This document shows positions 12,201 to 23,443 of a stretch of DNA of 64,000 bases, one piece after another; within the stretch, counting starts at the first letter, position 1, and each line of letters opens with the position of its first letter. Under the pieces are notes generated by a model. The model searched no databases, had not been told where the DNA came from, and saw only the letters and a program-made list of their open reading frames with translations. Both the position numbers and the translations under genes were made by a program. The stretch covers positions 2,666,001-2,730,000 of the forward strand of contig JAHREC010000062.1 of NCBI GenBank assembly GCA_020081605.1. The letters are read 5' to 3'. This stretch comes from Albifimbria verrucaria. Its lineage: Eukaryota > Ascomycota > Sordariomycetes > Hypocreales > Stachybotryaceae.

Positions 12201-15058
12201 GCTCAAGCTCTTGCTTGGTGCCTGGAGAGATAGGTTGCCCAACGTCTGGGATGATATCACGGCCTGGCAAGATCTCGTCACATGGAGACAGCACATCTTC
12301 AACCTCATCAACCAGACATATCTTCAACTGCTTCCACAGCAGGGTTCACAAAATGCAGGCGGCGCTTCATCTTTTGCCTACCGCGGTTACCACGAAACTG
12401 CCTGGATCATTAACCGATTTGCACATGTTGCTCGCAAGCATAGTCTGCCTGAAGTCTGCATAAGTCAACTTAGCCGAATCTATACCCTCCCCAACATTGA
12501 GATACAAGAAGCTTTCCTCAAGCTACGGGAGCAAGCTAAATGCCACTACGAGAACCCAGAGGAGCTGTCGAGCGGTTTGGACGTTATCAATAACACGAAC
12601 CTCAACTACTTTAGCCCCCAGCAGAAGGCCGAATTCTACACTCTCAAGGGCATGTTCCTCGAGAAGCTCAAGCAGAAAGATGAGGCCGATTCCGCTTATG
12701 GCACTGCATTGTACTTCGATATCGGTGCTGCCAAGGCATGGGCTGAGTGGGGATACTTCAACGACAGGAAATTTAAGGATGATCCATCAGATCTCAATGC
12801 GGCGAGGCAGGCACTCACCTCATATCTGCAAGCGGCAGGAAGCTACAAGAATGCCAAATCCAGAAAACTCCTCGCTAGGATTCTGTGGCTTCTTAGCCTG
12901 GATGATTCCAAGGGTACCATTGCCATGGGTTTTGACGACTTTAAGGGCGAAACCCCGTGTGGTACTGGATCACTTTCATCCCACAGTTGTTGACTGGTCT
13001 CGGTCATAAGGAAGCTCCAAGGGTGTATCAGATTCTCTTGAAGATTGCAAAGTCTTACCCTCAAGCTCTTTACTTCCAGCTTCGAACAAACCGAGAAGAC
13101 ATGCTCGTGATCAAGAAGAACCAGGAGGCAAAGGAGAAAGCAAGACAACGAGCTCAGTCAGCAGCGGCTGCTGGTAAGGCCAGCGCATCACCGATGCCAG
13201 CCAAACAGGAGCCTCCCAAGACAGAGGGCGGTGCTTCACGTCCAGCAACTGCTAACGGCACCGATGGAACCCCAGTGAAGACGGAAGGCAGCGATGCTAA
13301 TACCGCAGCTTCTGCAACACCGGCTCCGGCACAGACACCAACCCCAGCTCCAGCTGCTCCGGCAGCTGCTGGCGCCCAGACTCAAGGCCAAGACCAGGCT
13401 GGACAGCCCCAAAAGAAACCGCCTTGGGAGCTTACCGAAGAGATTATGTCTGTGCTCAAGACGGCATTCCCTCTTCTGGCTCTTTCAATGGAAACCATGG
13501 TCGACCAGATTCAGAAACACTTCAAATGCCCGCCAGATGAGGACGCCTACCGACTCATTGTTGCACTGCTCAATGATGCCCTGGCTTATGTGAGCCGAAC
13601 TCCTGCCTCTTTTGCAAAGAGTGTTAAGCTCCCTTCCGCGACCGAGACAAACATCACGCGGTTTGCAGAGACAATTCTGCCGACTCATATCAAGAAGTCA
13701 TTCGAAGCCGATTTCGTCGACGTGAAGCCCACAATGTATGAGTACATCCATAAACTCAGGCGTTGGAGAAACAAGTTCGAGGAGAAACTGGATCGTCGTG
13801 TCACTCGGATGTCGTTGGAGGCCTTCTCTCCTCACCTCAGCGAGTTCCGTTACCAGAAGTTTGACGAGGTTGAGATCCCTGGCCAGTATCTCCAGCACAA
13901 GGATAAGAATCAGGACTTTATCAGAATTGAACGATTCTTACCAAATGTGGACATGGTCCGATCAAACAGCGCTTCTTATCGAAGGTTGAAGATGCGGGGA
14001 CACGATGGTAGTGTCCACGCCTGGGCGGTGCAGCACCCTGCTGCCCGTCATTGCCGACGTGAAGAGCGGATACTGCAGCTCTTCCGACATCTCAATCAAG
14101 CGCTCGGACGTAAGAAGGAGAGCCGGCGTCGTGGTCTGCAATTTACGCTCCCACTCATGGTTCCGCTAGCACCGCACATCAGGATTGTCCAAGACGACAG
14201 CTCATACATTACTTTGCAAGGCATCTACGAGGATCATTGTCGTAGGATGGGCATGTCCAAGGATGAGCCAGTTCTCTTTACGATGGAGAAGCTGCGCGGA
14301 GTGCTTGAGAGCAAGGCAACGGTAAGTCATGTTGAATATAATTTCGACACTCACAAGGCTAATGGGAGACAACAGAACAAACCCGAGCAGGCTCATACAG
14401 CTCGACTGGAGGTATTCAATGCAATCCAAGAGAAGTGGGTGCCCTCAACTGTGGCACTGGAATACTTCCAAAAACATTCCCACAGTTTGCCGAATTCTGG
14501 CTGTTCCGTCGCCAGTTCTCTTATCAACTGTCGGCATTGACGTTCATGACTTATATTCTCTACATGCACAACCGGTATCCTCAGAAGATCAGCATTGCCA
14601 GAGCATCAGGAAACATCTGGGGCTCGGAACTTATGTCCTTTATGAGCTCTGCCAAGCCTTTCTTCCACAACCCGGAGCCAGTGCCATTCCGACTGACGCC
14701 GAACTTGCAGACGTTGATGGGCCCGCTGGCAACGGAAGGCATCTTTGCCTGTTCACTCATGGCCATCGCTCGTTGCCTGACGGAGCCAGAACAGGAGCTG
14801 GAGCACGCACTGACTCTATTTGTGCGTGACGAAATGATCTTCTGGTTAACCAGCAGCCACAGGAACGTGATTAGTGAAAATCAGCTCCGGGAGTCGGTGC
14901 AGGTCAACAGCGACTCCATCGTCAAGCGCGCCGTCAGCCTCGCGCAAAACCCACAGGGCAACCTGCCGGCGAACCAAACAGTTATTGATGCCATCGCTAA
15001 GGCCGTGAACCCGATGAACTTGGCGCAGTGCGATGCATTATGGATGCCATACTTGTAA
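3278..15058 (+). CDS. TRA1: TRA1, PI3K-related pseudokinase scaffold of SAGA and NuA4
   Basis: Nuclear scaffold that binds transcription activators and recruits the SAGA and NuA4 acetyltransferase complexes. About 3863 residues, close to the roughly 3750-residue yeast protein. Exons are 3278-3332, 3420-3577, 3633-14321 and 14376-15058; introns are 87, 55 and 54 bp. The N-terminus begins [16 protein letters not shown] very long helical-repeat (HEAT/TPR, then FAT) body follows. A Pro/Ala/Thr-rich linker is encoded at about 13160-13420. The C-terminal PI3K-like and FATC part contains [20 protein letters not shown] and ends in ALWMPYL. The family lacks kinase activity (established knowledge). Seven breaks, each fitting one missing base: 3690-3693, 3894-3895, 5472-5473, 8240-8242, 9569-9571, 12953-12956 and 14470-14474. 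Coding identity resumes at once after each, so I treat it as one functional gene. Confidence 0.95.
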
Positions 15059-15865
15059 GGAAGAGAAGGTGTATTCTAAAGGGTAGCAGGGGGATTTGGG
15101 AACCAGGAGGGGCAGGGACTGCGCATGGGGGACAGGAAGATTTGCGAGCAAGGCGTTTGGGCGTGGGATTGAATGATTCTCACAGCATATTACACATGGG
15201 TTATAGGTGACGCAGGGTTGTATCTGTAGCTGCAAGACAGTCGCGTTCTTCAACGCGCGGCGCATTAATTCTATTATATGAACTTATCAGTACTCGTCTC
15301 AACCGTGGCGTGTCACCCAGTCGGGTCGGGTTTATCATTGCAATTGTCGGGTTTGATGCTCCGACCCTCGGCCTGGCGGTTAGTTTGAGCTTCAAGCTGG
15401 GCCGAGGGCAAAGAATGGGGACCCCACCGAAGCGCTAGCAATAACGAAACGGCTGCCGAGCCAGAGAGCCGGTGGGAGAAAGTGGATATGTCAGCCGCCT
15501 TTACCCCAGATGAAACTTGGTAGCCGATGCGGGGACCGGCGTTGGAGCAGGCCAGGGATCACGGCAAGGTGCCACCCCCAACTTGACTGTCGATAGATCG
15601 ACACCGGTTGGTCCGACCCCGCTTGCGTGACGAGGGAGCTTCGTCTGTGCATGGATGACCTCGGCCGTCGATGGTGCTGGAGTTTGGGGTATATATAGGA
15701 AATCCCCGAGGTTGGCGGTGACAACGCAATCCTCCTCCCGGCTGAGAGGCAATCTTGACCATCCAGCCCATTTTTGTAGCTCTACAATTTCATACATTTC
15801 CTCCTTGCTTAAACATTTCGAGACGTCTCCCATCTAGTAATCATCCTTCACCTAAGCCGGAAATT
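15059..15865. other. Intergenic: TRA1 3' flank and acetoacetyl-CoA synthetase promoter
   Basis: No coding sequence recognised. The right half is the promoter and leader of the next gene, with a TATA box at 15690 and pyrimidine-rich DNA downstream of it. Confidence 0.5.
15690..15697 (+). promoter_or_regulatory. TATA box of the acetoacetyl-CoA synthetase gene
   Basis: TATATATA stands in GC-richer DNA about 170 bp upstream of the ATG at 15866, with CT-rich sequence between. Such a clear TATA box suggests regulated rather than constitutive expression (inference). Confidence 0.5.
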
Positions 15866-18228
15866 ATGGAGTTTAGCCAAGCGCCCCGGAAGTTATGGGA
15901 GCCCTCCAACCCCGAGGGCACTGCGATGTGGCAGTTTATGCAGGACTGCAATCGACGCCATGGCCTTAAGCTTAAGGTAAGCACTCTATGTTACTAGCGA
16001 GCTGGCGATCGGCCTAGCAATTGCAGTGGAGGCTGACAACGGGAAATTCCGCGACCTGTAATAGAACTACGACGAGCTGTACACCTGGACATGCGAGAAC
16101 CGGAGCCTCTTCTGGGAGCTCATGTGGGAGTGGGCAAGCCTGATCCACGAGGGATCGTACACCAAGGTTGTGGACGAGTCTGTGCCCGTTTCCGAGCTGC
16201 CGAGGTGGTTTGAAGGCGTCCGATTGAACTTTGCCGAGAACTACCTGTGGTCGCACGACAAGGGCAGCGCTCCGGTGCCCGCTCCTCGCGAAACAAGGAG
16301 GACGACAAGATTGCCATCACAGAGATCCGAGAGGGCAACACCTCAATAAGACACATAACATGGCGCCAGCTGCGCTTCGAGACTGGCCGGATGGCGAGCG
16401 CATTGCAAGCCCGAGGTGTCAGGAAGGGCGACCGGGTTGTGGTGGTTGGACAGCATTCGTTGCAGACACTGGTGGTGTTCCTTGCGACAACATGGCTGGG
16501 TGGTTTGTTCAGCAGCAGCTCTACGGATATGGGCGTTGGTGGCCTGCTGCAGCGGACAGTGCAGATCAACCCCAAGGTAATAAATATTGCACAAGGCGGA
16601 CATTGTGTAAGTTTTGCTGATGAACCAATTAGTTTGTCTTCTTCGACGACGGTGCCGTATATAACGGAAAGACTCTCGACCTTAGAGAGAAGATTGCCGG
16701 CGTTGTTGAAGGCCTGAAGGAGTGCGACAACTTTGAGAAGGGTATCGTCATCCAAAGATTCGATAAGCCGAAAGACACCTCCAAGATCCCTAATACGGAG
16801 AGACTGGAGGACTTCCTTAAAATCGTCAAAGAGGGCACTGCTCCACCGGACTTTGTACGAGTTGGTTTCCAGGAGGCCATGATCGTCTACTACTCATCTG
16901 GCACTACGGGAACCCCAAGGCTATTGTCCACGGTGTTGGGCCCCTGCTGCTCAACTCGAAGAAAGAGAGCCACCTCCATCGCAATCTTGACGGCACAGAT
17001 GTTGGCTTGCAGTTTACTACGACTGGGTGGATCATGTACCTGGCGAGTGTTTCAGCTCTACACATGGGTGCCCGCGTTGTCATGTATGATGGATCTCCCT
17101 TCGTCCCGGATCTCAAGGTCCTGCTGCGCATCGTCGAAGAGCAAAAGGTTACGAGGATGGGTGTCAGCCCTCGCTGGATGGGAGAGTTGATGAAGAACCG
17201 CATCGCGCCGCGCGAGGTGGCGGACTTGTCTTCACTTCGCAGCGTCACCAGTACGGGAATGGTTCTGCCAGATCAGATGTTCGAGTGGTTCTATGATGTG
17301 GCTTTCCCCAAGCATGTCCAGCTGGCGAACATTACCGGCGGTACTGACATTGTAAGTGATGTCGAGCTGTGAGACACTAGAAGGGCTTTGCTAACGTATA
17401 ATAGGCTGCTTGCTTTGGCATCGAGAACCCAATCAGCCCGCTGTACGTCGGTGGCTGCCAGGCCGGTGGTCTTGGAGTCCCCATCGCTGTATATGATCAT
17501 GATATCCCCGACGGCAGCGACGGAAAGGCGCTCCTCACGGTACAGCAGGAGACTTGGTCGCCACAGCGGCATTTCCTAATGTCCCTCTCTTCCTCTGGGG
17601 CGACGAGACACCCGCCCCTGGTAAGAAGTATCGAGCCGCTTATTTTGAGCGATTCAATAAGGTATGGGCGCAGGGTGATTTCTGCGCCATCCATCCTGTG
17701 ACCAAGAGCTTGCACATGCTGGGTCGCTCGGACGGTGTGCTCAACCCTAGCGGCGTGCGATTCGGCAGTGCGGATATCTACGCGGTGCTCGAGCGCTGCT
17801 TCCCCGACACTGTCGCAGAGAGCTTATGTGTAGGCCAGCGACGGCCACACGATCTGGACGAACAGGTTGTGCTGTTCCTGTTGATGAAGAATGGCACCAA
17901 GTTGGACCGTTCTCTTGTGGTGAAGATGAAGAACACGATTGCTAAGGAATTGACGAAGCGACATGTGCCCAAGTACATCTTTGAAGTACCAGAGATTCCG
18001 GTAAGTCAGACCATGAATTAATCGTCAGATTGTAATATAGTCTAGAGATGCTGACACTGGTGAAACTAGGTCACTGTCAATGGCAAGAAGGTCGAGCTTC
18101 CAGTCAAGCAGATCATCTCGGGCAAGAACATCAAGCCTAGTGGAACACTTCTCAACCCACAGAGTCTCCAATTCTTCTATCAATTCCAGAAGATTGAGCA
18201 GGTGGCGGAGCCTCAAGCGAAGCTGTAA
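15866..18228 (+). CDS. Acetoacetyl-CoA synthetase
   Basis: Cytosolic ligase of the ANL (acyl-adenylate) superfamily that activates acetoacetate to acetoacetyl-CoA with ATP; about 699 residues, normal for the family. Exons are 15866-15976, 16065-16576, 16633-17351, 17405-18000 and 18070-18228. Visible motifs: N-terminal LWEPSNPEGT and WFEGVRLNFAEN, the adenylation P-loop YYSSGTTGTPK, ANITGGTDI, GRSDGVLNPSGVRFGS, and the C-terminal VNGKKVELPVKQI with the catalytic-type lysine. Three breaks, each one missing base: 16291-16293 (A), 16917-16918 (A, inside the P-loop codons) and 17533-17534 (C). Sequence similarity separates it from acetyl-CoA synthetase by the short TGGTD and GVRFGS segments. Likely role: ketone-body and leucine carbon salvage. 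Confidence 0.92.
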
Positions 18229-18638
18229 TGACTTAGAACTTGAAGGGGTTAAGAAAGGGGCAACAGTGTATAGATCTGTATAGATTTATAGGTTAGTATA
18301 TAATGAATATTAAACTATTTAATGAAAGAAAAGCTTGTTTTCTCATGGTAAGTAAGTAAATGATTATACTTGTCTATTTAAATATATGCTGCATAATTAT
18401 AAGCTATCTTGGTTATTCGTAATATATATATTTATATATGTATATTTCTATCAGTTTCTTTTGAAAAGCTGTATCATAATAAGTACAGCCTGTGTGAAGA
18501 TTTAGGACATTGCCTTATATACTCATAATTATAACAACTAAGCCGTCGTGGGGCCGGTGCAATTTCAGTACCTTGGACTCTCGAAAAGAAAAGCACAGCC
18601 TAGCATTTCTCCTCCCCATCCTCTCTGCTACACCTTTT

Positions 18639-18674
<36 letters not shown>

Positions 18675-18733
18675 ACGACATTGAATTTCATCTCTATTGA
18701 AAGCACTCCTCTTCATACGAAACCACATAGCCA
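18229..18733. other. AT-rich intergenic DNA
   Basis: Strongly AT-rich 3' flank with runs of TA and ATT up to about 18500, then a pyrimidine stretch and a 34-A run. No coding sequence seen. Cytosine depletion by RIP is possible, but I cannot measure it here. Confidence 0.5.
18640..18673 (+). repeat. Poly(A) tract of 34 residues
   Basis: An uninterrupted run of 34 A follows ACACCTTTTC. It is far longer than any other homopolymer in the window. It may be a promoter-type dA:dT tract for the next ORF or the tail of a retroposed sequence; no target-site duplication was identified. Confidence 0.8.
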
Positions 18734-19072
18734 ATGGACTCATCAAAAATAAAATTAGAGAAACCACTCACATCTGACCATTCAGTAGATGGACCTTTAA
18801 GAATCCTCATTCAAACAAGGACGCACCTGGTTCCGGGAGGCGAATACGGAGAAAAGGTAGAGCAAATGAGCGAGCTTATCTGTCAACGCCAGTGGAAGTG
18901 CAGGTTTGTCTTTGGTAAACATCGAAGACGAGTGGAAGGCGATGACTTTGCTTTATATGATCGCGAATGTTGGTTCTTGATAGACTACGGTTCGTCTCCC
19001 GACGTGGAGCCACCTATCGCATGGTACAGATGGACTGGGACTGAGTTGTTCGCGCCCTTTTCCCTTGCTTAG
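18734..19072 (+). CDS. Hypothetical protein, possibly the first exon of a longer gene
   Basis: An open frame of 112 codons starting MDSSKIKLEKPLTSD, about 60 bp after the poly(A) tract. Composition is protein-like (Trp- and Arg-rich centre, WYRWTGTE near the end), but I recognise no family. Downstream at about 19103-19259 another protein-like segment runs in a different frame: NTPLPDRVRSRLKRYPFDP, ending at a TAG. A pyrimidine-rich CTCTCTAG acceptor sits just before it, so the two may be exons of one gene. I found no donor of the right phase, so the join is unresolved; a missing base, as elsewhere in this window, would explain it. Confidence 0.4.
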   Translation: MDSSKIKLEKPLTSDHSVDGPLRILIQTRTHLVPGGEYGEKVEQMSELICQRQWKCRFVFGKHRRRVEGDDFALYDRECWFLIDYGSSPDVEPPIAWYRWTGTELFAPFSLA

Positions 19073-19259
19073 ATTCACATTCCTCCCTGTCTTGCTTTCT
19101 CTCTAGTATACCGACAATACAGAGCTGACCATGATCCGCTCTAGCATCACCATTAATACCCCGTTGCCTGACAGGGTCAGATCCAGGCTGAAGCGCTACC
19201 CTTTCGATCCTTCGCCTCCGGAGCTGAAGCCTGCCGCAAGTCGAAAGCGACCGGATTAG

Positions 19260-19618
19260 GATGATCCGTTCCTTATGCGCCAGCACATCTACTTAAAGCT
19301 TTGCCGTATGATGACGGTTTTTAAGAAGACTTATAATTCATCCGCAGCATGCTGAATGGACCGAGGAAACAATTGGGCCAGAAATTTGGGCAAAAGAAGT
19401 ATGAAGTCATCTTGAAGAAGCGGCGTGTCGCTAACAGAAATAAATGTAAATTTAATCAATTTATACCATTTAACATCAATTGATTTAAAGTATGATGTTA
19501 ATAGAGATTACAACATAGAAGAATTAGAACACGTGGAATGAATATAGAAGTATGTATGTTAATCATATAGTTGATTAGCAAACAGAGCGAGAGTAAATAT
19601 ATACGAAATTTGGGGTGC
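19260..19618. other. AT-rich intergenic DNA downstream of the HET gene
   Basis: AT-rich, with ATTTAATCAATTT-like stretches and no coding signal; it contains the 3' flank of the minus-strand HET gene. Confidence 0.45.
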
Positions 19619-21271
19619 CTATGTGGAAGAGTAATCAATCTGCAGTTCGTAAACAAGCATGTCGTCTACGAGTTTCAGAGCCCATTTGAGAGTAATTACA
19701 AGCCCAGTACCGCTTTGGTGAAATGTGCAGTGCTGTTCCCGAGGCCGCAGGATCCACCGATTCCCTTTCAAATCTCCGCGAGTAGGCAGGCCGTTTGGAT
19801 TTGATCCGATCCCATCGACGAACAAAAACGCGGGATGGAATCCATCCCGACGAACACCAATATATAACCGAAATCTGATATCAAGGAATATCAGATGCCC
19901 AACAATAACGATCGGGTCCTCTAGCGGCGTGAGCTCAAATTGAAGCATCATTTTCTTTGGATGCCATGTCCCTGATGGGCTACCGCCCTGAATGGTGGAG
20001 GCTCGTTAATGGTGGAAACGCCCGGGCTGTCATCATCAACACGAACAACGAACCCACCAAATCGCTTGGACTGGTGATTCTGTGGGATACGAGGCACATT
20101 TCTAACGTATATTGAGGTAGGGTCAAAGCGTGCAAATGATCCCAGATTGCTAATAGTGTAGAGGATATCCGGCCGAACTCTGACAAAGTGACGACCTTTA
20201 GGGCTGAGCCTTTTGAGTTGAATGGCGACAATGGCGTCGTAACTCGATACCGGAAGAATAGCTATATACTCATCTGTCTCGTCATGCCTGTCGAGCGGGG
20301 GCTAAAGTTGAGCAACGGCGCATCTGCGACTCGCAATAGCATTAGGTTAGCATTGAGGCCGATATTGGTGTTGATGAAGGGGTTGATCGTAGAGTCATCG
20401 TCTTCTTTGAGTTTGAAGCCGTAACCAAGACGGAATTCATTCGGAGAGCGTGCAAGAAGGCTTCGATATGACCAATAAGAAGGCTCTTCTTCCCCGCGTG
20501 CCCTACGGTGTCTCCAGGCAAGAATAGTGTGATCATCGGAAGTTTTCATAATCTCCTCTTGGAGCCGCATGAATGCCTTGCTGCCTTCCCCATACAAGAG
20601 CGGCATGTTGATGTCAAAGATGCCCATCAGAGAATATGCCATGTCCTCGACTCGAGTGGTTGATCTCGACACTGCCCAAGACATTCGATGCGCGACACAT
20701 TCTGACGAGGGATCACCGGTCTTGAGGACTTCTTTTGGGATACCAGTTACTTTCCAAATTGTATCAGCCAGACTCTCTTTTGAACCTATGACCGTCCAAG
20801 ACTGCGAATAAAACCTCAAAGTTCTCGGTGCGATGAGCTCCTGGAGAGTCCATCCCTAGTGAACCACCGGCTAGCGGAGAATTGATCCAGGTCCTTGTCG
20901 GCATGATCAGGCTCAGAGGAAGGCAGAAAATCAGCTAGATAGGCGTAGCATATGCTGGAATCCCGATACCAACGAAACATGGAGTTGATGGCTTCAGACA
21001 ACTCGGCACTGCTAGTCTTGTCAATGCAGCAAGTGTCTACCCACACGTACTGGTAGCCATCGTTTGCAGCAATCGTGACGCTCTTGGCGATCTTGCGAAA
21101 GCCTTCCTTGTTCCGGATGGCCGTCGCTTCGTTTACGTTGCTCGTGGCTTGAATCATTTCCTGCATGTTAATCTCCTCGGCGCCCCATGTATGAGACAAG
21201 ATAGCATATGGCTCAGTACAGTCTCCCATGAACTCCTTCAGTTCCAACGTCTCCGTGTTGATGAGCCTCAT
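19619..21271 (-). CDS. HET-domain (heterokaryon incompatibility-like) protein
   Basis: Single-exon gene of about 551 residues. It begins MRLINTETLELKEF, followed by the HET-domain hallmarks YAILSHTWG (residues about 22-30), YVWVDTCCIDK, SMFRWYRDSSICYAYL and the WTLQELIAP block. The middle part (MAYSLMGIFDINMPLLYGEG) is the segment usually following HET in these proteins; the C-terminal half has no recognised domain. HET proteins act in non-self recognition and regulated cell death, but most members, including this one, have no known partner. Three breaks, each one missing base: 20854-20856, 20297-20301 and 19986-19988. HET genes are often true pseudogenes, but here the breaks look like those in housekeeping genes nearby. 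Confidence 0.85.
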
Positions 21272-21771
21272 GATGACGCTGCGGAGGTATTTCGCCGTTC
21301 TTCAGAGGTAGGATGAACTGGATAGAATGAATCGAAACTGTGTGGTTTTGGCTGGCAAGGCTGCCTTCGGGCGAATTTGCGGCTGGGCTGGGATATAATG
21401 CACTTCTGATGCAACCACAACATATGCGCCTCCAACACCACGGTACTTTGTATGCAATATTGTGAAGCAGGCAGTGCTTTTTCCCTTCTAATGTCGTTAA
21501 ATATAGTGACCATGGGAATGGGAGCGGAAAATGACTTGTATATTTTACATTTTGGCGGCTAAACCTCCGTCCTCTCTTTATACATGGAGCGAGTTGTGCA
21601 AATAAAGGTACATTTGTGACAACAGACTCTTGCTGCTTTGTACATCGACCAAACCCAAACGCCAAGCTCTTACAATACAAGCCGAAAGACACTTGCCACC
21701 AGGTTGCCTGATATCGTACATACCCTCTTCCTCTGATAGCTAGAACCAAGGCTCGAGGATGCTTCCCAAAC
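21272..21771. other. Intergenic: promoter of the HET gene
   Basis: About 500 bp between two minus-strand genes. Open frames reading through it are random extensions of neighbouring frames. No repeat or motif stands out. Confidence 0.45.
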
Positions 21772-22373
21772 TCATAAAGCAACGGTCTCTTTCTTCTTCT
21801 CAGCAGGGAAGACACCACCGTTGATCCCATGCCGCCACACCACATAGCCCAACGTCCCTCCAACACTGCCCAGCGCCGCCGCACCGAGCAGCCCTCTCCA
21901 GCCTGCTGCTGCAAGCGCCGGCCTGCTGCGACGAGCCACAGCCACAGCACCCAGACCAGCCGCCGCCCCAGCGTACGTCCAATCGTCCGTCTCGAGCTGC
22001 CCGCGGTGCTCTAGCAGGCGCCAGCTGCGGTCGCGCCATTCAATCTCCTCGCGGCCGTACATACGCGATACCAGCATCGCCGACCCAAGACCTAGACCGA
22101 TGATGCTGCCGTTGGCGGCGGAGACTACCAGGCGTTGCGCAAACGGCTTCATCCGGGTCGCTGCCGCCGCCGCTGTGGAGGCGACGCTGGTTGCTGATGG
22201 GGCCGGCTTGGCGGCTGATTTGCGCAGGACGGGGACGACTTGACGGATGCCGCTCACGAGGCCGCCGGCGATGGCTCCGACCGTGAAGTTGCGTGTGAGA
22301 ACATGGATGCCGAGGATTGTGTGGGCGAGAGGCTGGTCCTCGGCGTATGCGCTATGAGGAAGTACCGCGACAT
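21772..22373 (-). CDS. Conserved-looking small membrane protein, function unknown
   Basis: About 200 residues. The best start is the ATG at 22373 in a CACCATG context; a missing G at 22365-22366 then joins it to YAEDQPLAHTILGIHVLTRN in the main frame. A second in-frame ATG at 22257 would drop that segment. Three hydrophobic Gly/Ala-rich segments are visible: FTVGAIAGGLVSGI, a second around SIIGLGLGSAML, and GLLGAAALGSVGGTLGYVV. Between them lies a polar stretch with REEIEWRDRSWRLLE. The C-terminus is basic (EKKK). The layout suggests a multi-pass organelle membrane protein, perhaps mitochondrial, but I do not recognise the family and assign no function. Confidence 0.65.
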
Positions 22374-23443
22374 GGTGAGCTATGTCAGGTTAAGAGCTGT
22401 GATGGATGATGAGGTCGCTGTCCGGCTCTTGTAAGACGATGCCTAGTCCGCAGGTCTATGTATCAACAGTTTGGTTGACGTAATCAATAACTTGAGATGT
22501 CGTTGTCAGGTGAGGCGTAGTTTGGAGCAGCTCTGAACAAGTAGCTTATATCCCAGGATAGTGAGGTATGACAAGACCCTTGACTTCACTTTCCCATGCA
22601 CAGACAATAAAGAAGCAACCCCCGTCACACAAGGCGAGCCGCCAGCCCTATATAAGAAGCATCCTGCCCGTAAGCTTTCCTGCTAGCCAACGCCCACCAC
22701 GCCAGACCATTCGAGGTCCCGGTCCCGTCCAAAGCCGCCGGTGCCGAACCTTGCTTACACAACCGACCTATTGTGAGGCTGCGACGAAGATCGGTCGGCC
22801 ACTTTAGCCGATGGTGATGCCTTAGCTCCAGCGGTTTGGCAGGGGTGGGTACGTGGGAACGCATGGATCACTCGGTGTCGGTCTACTGGAGAAATACCGA
22901 TAGTCCGATATCCAGTGAGCCAACGGTGATTTCCAACAAATTAATGTGCGTAACATGGTAATTCGATAGTGGGACGATATTCTTAAAGAACCAGGCTATG
23001 TTTGCAGAATCCGATTATCACTGAAACCATTTCATTCTTTATTCATCTCTTTATCATTAACTTGGTGTTCCACCATCCCATGTAAGCGTGCCTCAGTCTA
23101 AGCCGGGGCATCGCTCTCGCATTCTCTTTGTCTTGCCTAATTCGGCCCACCCTCTTAAATCCGGGGCGAGCCTTCACCAGAGCGAAAGAAGGAAAAAACA
23201 ATCCCTCCCAAGAGAGAAACACTTCGCACAGAAACGAGAGCCTACTTGTCATATTACTAGTAGTCTTCAAGGGACACTGTAGCAACAATCGCTACTATGT
23301 GCCATGTCCCTTCAGTTGTCCGGCCCATCCGATTCTGCTATGTCTGGTTGTCTCCTAAATATATGACCAACGCCGTGCCTACATGTACCTATGCATGTGC
23401 GTAACCCTTGATATCCTCGATGCCATTCACCAAAGCTTCCCGT
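22374..23443. other. Intergenic region, about 1.1 kb
   Basis: No recognisable gene. A TATATAA at 22649-22655 stands in GC-richer DNA like a promoter element, but no plausible ORF follows. The right end is the 3' flank of the minus-strand APC6 gene. Confidence 0.4.
22649..22655 (+). promoter_or_regulatory. Isolated TATA-like element
   Basis: TATATAA in GC-richer DNA, orientation like the plus-strand promoters here, but no plausible ORF follows; an ncRNA promoter or chance. Confidence 0.15.

Noticed and set aside
3278..15058. TRA1 as several separate genes, or programmed frameshifting
   Set aside because: Pieces form one continuous family alignment; breaks sit at ordinary homopolymers without slippery-site or pseudoknot context and occur in unrelated genes at the same rate.
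21213..21950. Minus-strand frame of 245 codons
   Set aside because: Its left part is antisense-frame noise over the HET promoter and its right part is a shadow of the small membrane-protein gene, which has clear hydrophobic segments in another frame.
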